48,995 nucleotides of DNA from assembly GCA_016795505.1 (NCBI GenBank), contig JAEUHH010000040.1:1-48995 (forward strand), given 5' to 3'. A program made the position numbers and the translations under genes. The stretch is from Verrucomicrobiales bacterium (GTDB lineage: Bacteria > Verrucomicrobiota > Verrucomicrobiia > Verrucomicrobiales > DEV007). The notes under the pieces are model-generated. The model made no database searches and was not told the origin of the DNA. It saw only the letters and a list, made by a program, of their open reading frames with translations. This document shows, in pieces, positions 40,465 through 47,237 of this stretch; position 1 is the stretch's first letter; the number at the start of each line of letters is the position of its first letter.

Positions 40465-41691
40465 GTGAGTGACGATCCCATCCGCGCCGATTTCCCCATC
40501 CTCTCCCGCACCGTCGGCGCGGGGGCGGGCAAGCCGCTGGCTTATCTGGACAATGCCGCCACGGCCCAGAAGCCGCGGTCGGTCATCGACGCGGTGACGC
40601 GCTTCTACGAGCACGAGAATGCCAACATCCACCGCGGGGTCCACTACCTGAGCATGCACGCGACCGACGCCTACGACGGGGCGCGGGAGCGGATCGCGCG
40701 GGCGATCGGCGCGGCGCATCCGGCCGAGGTCATCTTTGTCCGCGGCACGACGGAGGCGATCAATCTGGTGGCGTCGAGCCTGGGGCAGCGCTTCGAGGCG
40801 GGCGACGAAATCGTGCTCACCGGCATGGAACACCACGCGAATCTGGTGCCCTGGCAACTGCTGGCCGAGCGGCGCGGGCTGACGCTGCGGTTCGCCGCGG
40901 TGACGGACTCGGGAGAGATCGATCTGGACGATTTCCGGTCGCAATTCACCGCCCGCACCCGGCTGGCGGCTTTTACCCAGGTGTCGAATGCCCTCGGCAC
41001 CATCAATCCCGTCGCCGAGATGATGGCCATCGCGCGGGAGCGCGGAGCCTATGTCCTGATCGACGGCGCCCAGGGCGCGGCTCATGGCCCGGTGGATGTC
41101 GGGGCGCTGGGAGCGGATTTCTACGCCTTTTCCGGGCACAAGGTCGTCGGTCCCGACGGCATCGGCGTGCTCTGGGGGCGGCGGGCGCTGCTGGACTCCA
41201 TGCCTCCGTATCAGGGCGGCGGCGACATGATCGAGCGCGTCACCCTGACCGGCTCGACTTTCCGCAGCAGTCCCGAGCGCTTCGAGGCCGGCACGCCGAA
41301 CATCAGCGGGGCCATCGGACTCGGCGCGGCCTTTGACTATCTGGCGCGGATCGGCTGGGAGACCATCGAGGCCCGCGAGCGGGATCTGCTCGACTATGCC
41401 ACGGCGCGCCTGACCGAGATCGAGGGGCTGCGCATCCTGGGCCCGGCCTCCACGGCGGCGAAGGTGTCGGTCATCTCCTTTGTGATGGACTCGGCCCATC
41501 CGCACGACATCGGCACCATCCTCGACACCGAGGGGGTGGCGATCCGCGCGGGTCACCACTGCGCCCAGCCGCTGATGGAGCGCTTCCGCATCGCCGGCAC
41601 GGCGCGGGCCTCGATCGCCTTCTACAACAACCGCGACGACATCGACCGGCTCATCGCGGGACTGCACAAAGTGAAGCGCTTTTTCGGTTGA
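40465..41691 (+). CDS. sufS: Cysteine desulfurase SufS
   Basis: A 408-residue PLP enzyme that transfers sulfur from cysteine for Fe-S cluster assembly. Family features are IRADFPILSRTV with YLDNAATAQKP, NIHRGVHYLS, FVRGTTEAINLVA, the PLP Lys226 in YAFSGHKVVGPDGIGVLWG, and the catalytic Cys366 in AIRAGHHCAQPLMERF, whose surrounding loop is SufS-type. The GTG at 40465 matches normal SufS length; upstream the frame stays open through the 21-bp repeats, which other SufS proteins lack. sufU follows by 36 bp. SufBCD genes are not in this window, so the Suf machinery must be encoded elsewhere. Annotation is secure. Confidence 0.96.
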   Translation: MSDDPIRADFPILSRTVGAGAGKPLAYLDNAATAQKPRSVIDAVTRFYEHENANIHRGVHYLSMHATDAYDGARERIARAIGAAHPAEVIFVRGTTEAINLVASSLGQRFEAGDEIVLTGMEHHANLVPWQLLAERRGLTLRFAAVTDSGEIDLDDFRSQFTARTRLAAFTQVSNALGTINPVAEMMAIARERGAYVLIDGAQGAAHGPVDVGALGADFYAFSGHKVVGPDGIGVLWGRRALLDSMPPYQGGGDMIERVTLTGSTFRSSPERFEAGTPNISGAIGLGAAFDYLARIGWETIEARERDLLDYATARLTEIEGLRILGPASTAAKVSVISFVMDSAHPHDIGTILDTEGVAIRAGHHCAQPLMERFRIAGTARASIAFYNNRDDIDRLIAGLHKVKRFFG

Positions 41692-41727
41692 TCGCTCGCC
41701 GCGCTCCCTTCTTTTTTCCCAAAAAAC

Positions 41728-42192
41728 ATGGACGACCTCGACGACCTCTATCAGGAAATCATCCTGAGCCACAACAAGCGCCCCCGCAACGAAGGCCCGC
41801 TGGACCCCTGCGACTGCCAGGCGGAGGGCTACAATCCCCTCTGCGGCGACAAGATCCGCGTCTATGTGCGGGCCCCCGGCGGGTGCGACGGGCTCATCGA
41901 GGCGGTGTCCTTCACCGGCGAGGGCTGCGCGATCTCGCGGGCGTCGGCATCGATCATGACCGACGCAGTCAAGAACCGGCCCCGTGCCGAGGTCGATGCC
42001 AGGATCGCCGAAGCGCTCCACCTCCTGACCAGCCGCGATGAGCCCGCGGGCGATCTGATGACCCTGGGCGACCTGGCGGCGCTGGCCGGAGTGCGAAAAT
42101 TCCCGCCCCGCGTCAAGTGCGCCACCCTGGCGTGGCACACTCTGGAGTCGGCCCTGAAGGGCGAGGGCTCCGCGAGCACCGAGCGGGAGTGA
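41728..42192 (+). CDS. sufU: Fe-S cluster assembly sulfurtransferase/scaffold SufU
   Basis: A 154-residue NifU/IscU-family protein. Ligand residues are Cys39 and Asp41 in EGYNPLCGDKIRVYV, Cys67 in TGEGCAISRASASIM and Cys131 in FPPRVKCATLAWHTLE, the zinc/Fe-S site of SufU. SufU accepts sulfur from SufS in many bacteria that use the SUF-like system. It follows sufS by 36 bp on the same strand, the usual sufS-sufU pair. Length is normal. The C-terminal tail GEGSASTERE is variable. Confidence 0.95.
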   Translation: MDDLDDLYQEIILSHNKRPRNEGPLDPCDCQAEGYNPLCGDKIRVYVRAPGGCDGLIEAVSFTGEGCAISRASASIMTDAVKNRPRAEVDARIAEALHLLTSRDEPAGDLMTLGDLAALAGVRKFPPRVKCATLAWHTLESALKGEGSASTERE

Positions 42193-42202
42193 GCCGGGCG
42201 GC

Positions 42203-42928
42203 TTAGCGCGTCAGCCAGCCCGTCACGGCGTCGATCATCGGTTGCAGGCCTTCATTGGCGAAGACGTGATTCACGCCGGTCAGCTCGACGAGCTGTTTTG
42301 GCTCGTTGGCGACGGCGAAAATCTCGCGGCTTTCACCGATGGGCACCACGTCGTCCTGGTCGCCATGGATGAGCAGCCAGGGCACCCGGATGGCGGCCGC
42401 CTTGTCCAGCACGCTGCCGATGGCGTGCATGTCATTGACGTAGGTGGAAGACAGCGGGCAGTCCTCGTCCTCCCACATGAAGCCCTCGTCCGGCTTTTCC
42501 ATGCCGAACTCGGTGTCGCAGAATTTCGCCGTGTGGACCATGCCCGCCAGCGAGATGAGCCGGCTGATGCGGTCGTCCGCCGCCGTCCGCAGCACGCCCA
42601 CGGCCCCGCCCATGCTGTGGCCGGCGTAGATGACCTCGCCGTAGCCCGCGGCCTTCACCGCATCGATGACCGAGCCGAGGTCGCCGACTTCCTTCGAGAT
42701 GGTGCAATCGCGGAAATCGCCCTCTGAATCGCCATTCCCGGCGAAGGAGAACCGCAGTGCCGGGTAGCCGGCCGCCGCGAGGGCATTGGCGAGGCCTTCC
42801 GCCCAGGGTCGGTCGAGATTTCCCGTCACCCCATGGCCGATGAGGACGATGCGGGACCGGTCGGAGGCGTCGCCGTGGAAGCGGTAGTCGAGTTTTTCGC
42901 CGGAGGCGTTGGTGATGGGGCTGTTCAT
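42203..42928 (-). CDS. Alpha/beta hydrolase, serine esterase family
   Basis: A 241-residue cytosolic-looking hydrolase. Seen are the oxyanion loop VLIGHGVTGNLDRPW, the nucleophile elbow IYAGHSMGGAVGVL, an acid strand WLLIHGDQDDVVP and His in VNHVFANEGL near the C-terminus, a complete catalytic triad. It resembles the dipeptidyl/feruloyl esterase-like lipase family; the substrate is unknown. The ATG at 42928 (MNSPITNASGEKLDYRF) is chosen; upstream in-frame sequence is intergenic with inverted repeats. It is convergent with sufU, 10 bp apart. Confidence 0.88.
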   Translation of the reverse strand: MNSPITNASGEKLDYRFHGDASDRSRIVLIGHGVTGNLDRPWAEGLANALAAAGYPALRFSFAGNGDSEGDFRDCTISKEVGDLGSVIDAVKAAGYGEVIYAGHSMGGAVGVLRTAADDRISRLISLAGMVHTAKFCDTEFGMEKPDEGFMWEDEDCPLSSTYVNDMHAIGSVLDKAAAIRVPWLLIHGDQDDVVPIGESREIFAVANEPKQLVELTGVNHVFANEGLQPMIDAVTGWLTR

Positions 42929-43065
42929 GGCTTTCTGGGGAAGGATCCTGGATCTTGGATCGGTGGTTGGGAAGTGAGGGGGGAGGATAGCGATGGCAGC
43001 GGCTTGGTCAATGGCGGGAAGACCGGTCCAATCCGGGAGGGGAGAAAAATCCAAGGAGAGGAAAC

Positions 43066-43144
43066 CAAGGAGCAGGGCCGCCCCCGGCCCTGTGCTGGTG
43101 TCGGCACGGGCTTCCGCCGGGGCCGAGGGCGGCCCCACTCCTTG
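43066..43144. repeat. Long imperfect inverted repeat in the hydrolase/ECF gap
   Basis: An 18-bp arm at 43066-43083 (CAAGGAGCAGGGCCGCCC) pairs with 43127-43144 (16 of 18 positions), enclosing a GC-rich 43-base interior. The interior itself can form hairpins, for example CAGGGCC/GGCCCTG at 43073-43092 and GGGGCC/GGCCCC at 43119-43136. It lies in the 383-bp divergent gap 42929-43311, which otherwise holds 45-bp repeat copy 7 and promoters that I cannot place firmly. Confidence 0.65.
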
Positions 43145-43169
43145 AGGCATTGGCCTGGTCTGTCGCTTT

Positions 43170-43214
43170 CCGATCAGACAGGGTATCATCGGCGATGGAA
43201 CAGGGTTGGATCGG
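43170..43214. repeat. 45-bp interspersed repeat, copy 7
   Basis: It starts CCGATCAGACAGGGTATCAT and ends GGTTGGATCGG. It is the best-looking copy: both 22-23 bp halves are themselves bounded by CGAT/ATCG. It lies about 98 bp upstream of the ECF sigma gene. Confidence 0.8.
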
Positions 43215-43311
43215 TCGGTGGCTGTGAGGCAAAAAAAAAATCTTCCGTTTTTTCCAATAAACCGGCTTCATCGGGTTCTATCCGGTAGAGAGGATCGCTC
43301 TTTTCGCGGCC

Positions 43312-43908
43312 ATGAACCCCAGACCCACGCACCCGGACCGCGTCACCGCCCACGCTCTGCCCTTCATGCCTGCGCCGATTCAGACTGACAGTGGCATGGA
43401 GGGGGCGAAGCCGGATCTGCTCGCCCTGTTCGAGTCGGAGGAGACGCCGCTGCTGCGCTACGCGTTTTCGCTGACGGGGCGCCGGGCGATCGCGGAAGAG
43501 ATCGTGCAGGAGGTCTTCCTCCAACTCCACGCGAACTGGGCGGGCGTGGAAAACCCGCGGGCGTGGCTCTTTCGCAGCGTGCGGAACCGCGCCTGCAATC
43601 AGCACCGCGACGGGCGGCGCGAAGTCTCGGGCGACGAGGCGGCGCTGGCCGCGGCGCCGAGTCCGGACGGCACGCCCGGGGAGGTATTGCAACGCCTGGA
43701 AGCGGCGGGCTTTCTGCGGCTCCTCTTGGCCGAACTGGAGGAGCCGGACCGGCGGCTGGTGCAGTTGAAGTATTTCGAAGACCTCCGCTATCGGGAGATC
43801 GCCGAGCGGACGGACATGAGCATCGGGAATGTCGGCTACCGGCTCCACCACATCCTGAAACAGTTGGCCGACAAACTGCGCCACGTCGGCATCGACGGCA
43901 TTTCGTGA
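43312..43908 (+). CDS. ECF-type sigma-70 factor
   Basis: A 198-residue sigma factor. Region 2 begins ETPLLRYAFSLTGRR, AIAEEIVQEVFLQLHANW (an EEIVQEVF core motif) and NPRAWLFRSVRNRACNQHR. Region 4 has LVQLKYFEDLRYREIAERTD, MSIGNVGYRLHHILKQLAD. These match the short ECF group typical of cell-envelope signalling. The next gene, 22 bp downstream, has an anti-sigma-like N-terminus. The start at 43312 is uncertain; ATGs at 43366 and 43396 also fit the domain. A sequence resembling an ECF promoter (AATAAACCGG, CTATCCGGTAG) occurs before it at about 43256-43290, compatible with autoregulation but unverified. Confidence 0.9.
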   Translation: MNPRPTHPDRVTAHALPFMPAPIQTDSGMEGAKPDLLALFESEETPLLRYAFSLTGRRAIAEEIVQEVFLQLHANWAGVENPRAWLFRSVRNRACNQHRDGRREVSGDEAALAAAPSPDGTPGEVLQRLEAAGFLRLLLAELEEPDRRLVQLKYFEDLRYREIAERTDMSIGNVGYRLHHILKQLADKLRHVGIDGIS

Positions 43909-43930
43909 ACCCAGAAAACCACCAGCACGA

Positions 43931-46900
43931 ATGAACGAGGAATCCAATACGCTCCATCCCTGGATCGAACCCGAGACCGAGGCGCGTCTGACCGCCCTGG
44001 TGCTGGGCGAGGCCTCGGACTTTGAACGCGACGAACTCGAACGCCTGGTCGCCGAGCGGCCCGAGCTGGCGCTCTACCGGAAACGGCTGGAAGCGATGCA
44101 CCGGCTGCTGCGCGAGGTGGCGACGGGGGAGAGCGCAGCAGAGCAGAGGGAGTGGAAGCTGGCGCCGGAGCGGCGGGCGGCGTTGCTGGCGCGCTTGCGC
44201 GGAGAGGGGAAGGCGGAGGAGACGATCGTGGTGATGCCGCAACCGAAACGGCGCCTGCCGTGGGGCATGGTGATCCGGATCGCGGCCTGCGTCGCGGTGG
44301 TGGCTTTGATGTTGGTGATGTTTTTTGTACCAGCGGGCGAAAACATCATGTCGAGCAGCGACTACTACCTAGCCGAGGCCGCCAAGGATGCTCCGGTGGA
44401 TCGGTGGGGAGATGATGACTTTCTCAGGACCGAAAGCGAGGCTCTGAGCACGCCTCGCGTCAACTCTCCCAAATACGCGGGAATGCCGTCGAGCGGAGCG
44501 GGTAACTCATCGGCTGGCGCTCCGCTGGAACAGCCTGCGGTGGGACTTTCCGATTCTTCCCGAAGCCAGTTCAGTATGGCGGGCACCACAAAGGCATTTA
44601 TCCAGTTGGAATCGCGCGTGGAGGCCGATCGGGACGAATTTGCCCTGGGACAAACCAGTGCGCCAGACGGGGGCATTTCCCGTCCCAAGGCCGAAGTGGC
44701 ATTGGTGGACGAGGGCTTTGGAGTCGTGGCGGGAGACCGGATGGAAGTGCGGTGGAAGGAAGCGCTGGACCAGTCTGCTGCGGCGACCGCAGCCGACAAG
44801 CCGGTCGAAGAAGGACGGAGCGCCGGGCGGCGCGAGCTGGATGGGGCAGAGAGGCTCACTCTGGGAGGGGTCGCCGAGTCAAAGGCGGAGCCGGAAGTGT
44901 TGGCGAAGGAAAAGCAGTTGGCGGACAGCGCCGACGGTACAGAGGGACGGTCAGAACTGTATCGCTTTGGGAATGTCCGTTCCGATAGCGGGCCGACAAA
45001 CGCCCCGGCTCCGGCGGCCGCTGCTCCGGCGCCGGTGGCTGTCTCCCAGCCCCAGACAGTCGCGGCGGCTCCGATGTCCGGTCCGGAAAAGCCGGGTGAG
45101 CCCGCTCCGGTAGCGTTGTCCCAGGAAATGCTGTCCCAGGAAATGCAGCCGAAGAGGAGTCTCTCGGTCGAACAAGAGGTTCTGGGAGAGGTGACCAAGT
45201 TCAAAGGGTTTGCGAATCTGGCGAAACAGAGTGAGGCCGGAAAGCAGGCTCCCTCTGCCGGAGAGCCCAAGCATTTCTTTGACGCCTACGATGCCGAGGG
45301 AGACAAGACGGCTGCGGGGCGTGGCTTGAGGGAAGATTTAGGCACGGTCGGAGCCGCCAACCAGGCCCCCGGAAAGGATCATGAGCCGAATCGCGCGTTG
45401 CATTTGGGACTGGAGCGGTCGGAACTGGCGGACGCGCCGGAAGATTTTGACCAGCTTCAGCGGTTGGCCGAGGTGGACCCCTCGTTGCAGGATATTCTGG
45501 CGCTGACGCCGCAGGTGGGGCGGAAGATGGCCCAAAGCAAGGGGGGCTTCGCGGGAAATGGCGGCATGATTGAGATCGAGGAATTGTCGGAAACGGAGGA
45601 CCGTGTGCTGAGCAGGACAGGGGAGGATGGTGGTGGTGCGGTCGCCATTTCGCGTGGTGAATTTCAAGGGCCGATCTCCTCTCTCGCGGCGGTAGACTTC
45701 ATCGGCAAAGCCGAAGAGAGTTCCACCCGGTGGCGGCGCGCCCAACCGTTACCAGCCCTCGACGAAACCTCTCCCTCCGCCGAGCCCTTTTCGACCTTCT
45801 CGCTCCACGTCAGCGACGTCTCCTTCCAACTCGCGAAGAGCTCCCTCGCCTCCGGCAAATGGCCCGAGGCGGAGAAGATCCGCATCGAGGAGTTCGTCAA
45901 TGCCTTCGACTATGGCGATCCGGTTCCTTCGATGGGCGAGCGCGTCGCCTGCCGCATCGACCAGGGCGGGCATCCCTTCCTGCAGCAGCGCAACCTCGTC
46001 CGCATTGCCCTGCGCACGGCCGAGGCGGGACGTTCCTCGGGCACGCCCCTGCGCCTGACCCTGCTCCTCGACAGTTCGGGTTCGATGGAGCGTCCCGACC
46101 GCCGCGCCACGCTGACCCGCGCGGTGGCGACCTTGGCGGGTTTGTTGGGCGAGAACGACCGCATCACCCTCGTCTCGTTTGCCCGCCAGCCGCGCCTCGT
46201 CGCCGATGCGGTGGCGGGGAACGAAGCGATGAAACTCGCCGAGACCGTCGCGGCGCTTCCGAGCGAGGGAGGCACCAATCTCGAGGCGGCCCTGGAACTC
46301 GCCTTTGAAAAAGCCCGCGAGCACCAGGAGGCGAACGCGCAGAACCGCATCGTCCTCCTCACCGACGGAGCCGCCAACCTCGGCGACGCCAAGGCCGAGA
46401 GCCTCGGCGCGCGTGTCGAAATGATGCGCGATGCCGGGATCGCCTTCGATGCGGCTGGCTTCGGAGCCGAGGGGCTCAACGACGAGATCCTCGAGGCACT
46501 CACCCGCAAGGGCGACGGACGGTATTACCTGCTCGACCGTCCCGAAGACGCGGGCGAGGCCTTTGCCGAACAGATCGCCGGGGCCCTGCGCCCCGCCGCG
46601 AAGAACGTGAAGGTGCAGGTCGAGTTCAATCCCGATCGGGTGAAATCCTACAAGCTGCTCGGCTTCGAGAAACACCGCCTCGCCACCGAGGACTTCCGCA
46701 ACGACGCCGTCGATGCCGCCGAACTCGCCGCGGCCGAGGCGGGCGTGGCCGTTTATCAGGTCGAGCCCGATCCGGCCGGCGAAGGCGACCTCGGTTCGGT
46801 CTCGGTGCGTTTCCGCGATCTGGAAAGCGGAGAGATGGTCGAGCGCCGCTGGGCCCTGCCGCACCTGGCCACCGCTCCTGCCGCCGATCAAGGCGGTGGC

Positions 46901-47089
46901 GCCACCCATCTCGCGATCGTGGCCTCGCAATTCGCCGCGAAGCTGGCCGGGGGGCCGCTCGGCGATGTCGTGGATCTCGGCGAACTCGCGAGACTCGCCG
47001 CGACCTTGCCCGACAGCCCCCGAGTCAATGAACTGCGCACGATGATCGAGCAGGCGCGGGGATTGGAAGGCGCGTCAACGAGTTTCTAA
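43931..47089 (+). CDS. Anti-sigma-like membrane protein with VWA and DUF3520 domains
   Basis: A 1052-residue protein. Residues 1-110 resemble cytoplasmic anti-sigma/zinc-finger-less regions (TEARLTALVLGEASDFERDE, LERLVAERPELALYRKR). One TM helix follows at about 116-137 (IRIAACVAVVALMLVMFFV). About 500 residues of low-complexity, Ala/Ser/Glu-rich sequence lead to a VWA region: STFSLHVSDVSFQLAKSSL near 620 and the MIDAS motif LLLDSSGSMER (Asp714). The C-terminus is YfbK-type DUF3520 (VEFNPDRVKSYKLLGFEKHR). The VWA domain would face the periplasm. The order fits an envelope sensor holding the ECF factor encoded just upstream (22 bp), though this is inferred from placement. No frameshift is seen. 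Confidence 0.85.
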   Translation: MNEESNTLHPWIEPETEARLTALVLGEASDFERDELERLVAERPELALYRKRLEAMHRLLREVATGESAAEQREWKLAPERRAALLARLRGEGKAEETIVVMPQPKRRLPWGMVIRIAACVAVVALMLVMFFVPAGENIMSSSDYYLAEAAKDAPVDRWGDDDFLRTESEALSTPRVNSPKYAGMPSSGAGNSSAGAPLEQPAVGLSDSSRSQFSMAGTTKAFIQLESRVEADRDEFALGQTSAPDGGISRPKAEVALVDEGFGVVAGDRMEVRWKEALDQSAAATAADKPVEEGRSAGRRELDGAERLTLGGVAESKAEPEVLAKEKQLADSADGTEGRSELYRFGNVRSDSGPTNAPAPAAAAPAPVAVSQPQTVAAAPMSGPEKPGEPAPVALSQEMLSQEMQPKRSLSVEQEVLGEVTKFKGFANLAKQSEAGKQAPSAGEPKHFFDAYDAEGDKTAAGRGLREDLGTVGAANQAPGKDHEPNRALHLGLERSELADAPEDFDQLQRLAEVDPSLQDILALTPQVGRKMAQSKGGFAGNGGMIEIEELSETEDRVLSRTGEDGGGAVAISRGEFQGPISSLAAVDFIGKAEESSTRWRRAQPLPALDETSPSAEPFSTFSLHVSDVSFQLAKSSLASGKWPEAEKIRIEEFVNAFDYGDPVPSMGERVACRIDQGGHPFLQQRNLVRIALRTAEAGRSSGTPLRLTLLLDSSGSMERPDRRATLTRAVATLAGLLGENDRITLVSFARQPRLVADAVAGNEAMKLAETVAALPSEGGTNLEAALELAFEKAREHQEANAQNRIVLLTDGAANLGDAKAESLGARVEMMRDAGIAFDAAGFGAEGLNDEILEALTRKGDGRYYLLDRPEDAGEAFAEQIAGALRPAAKNVKVQVEFNPDRVKSYKLLGFEKHRLATEDFRNDAVDAAELAAAEAGVAVYQVEPDPAGEGDLGSVSVRFRDLESGEMVERRWALPHLATAPAADQGGGATHLAIVASQFAAKLAGGPLGDVVDLGELARLAATLPDSPRVNELRTMIEQARGLEGASTSF

Positions 47090-47101
47090 ACCAGAGGTTC
47101 A

Positions 47102-47196
47102 ACCACGGATGCACACGGATGGACACGGATCCTGACAAACCTTCCAAGGCATTCCAGCCCACTTCCCATCCGTGAAAATCCGTGTCCATCCGTGGT
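47102..47196. repeat. Inverted repeat of ACGGAT-rich arms after the VWA gene
   Basis: The left arm 47102-47130 and the right arm 47168-47196 are 29 bp each and pair at 25 positions; each arm holds three ACGGAT-type cores. It starts 12 bp after the VWA stop and ends 41 bp before the next start. It could terminate or attenuate read-through or be a mobile short repeat; sequences of this look are common in PVC intergenic DNA. Confidence 0.7.
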
Positions 47197-47237
47197 CCAA
47201 ACCTTTTCCCCTTTTGAACTTTCCCCACCCAACCCTC

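Noticed and set aside
39933-40532. Several overlapping repeat-encoded proteins on both strands in the 21-bp array
   Set aside because: Five of six frames are open because the unit lacks stops in them, so openness carries no weight. Only the frame joined to sufS merits a note.
40444-42138. A 564-codon minus-strand open frame
   Set aside because: It is antisense to sufS and sufU, both of which are certain.
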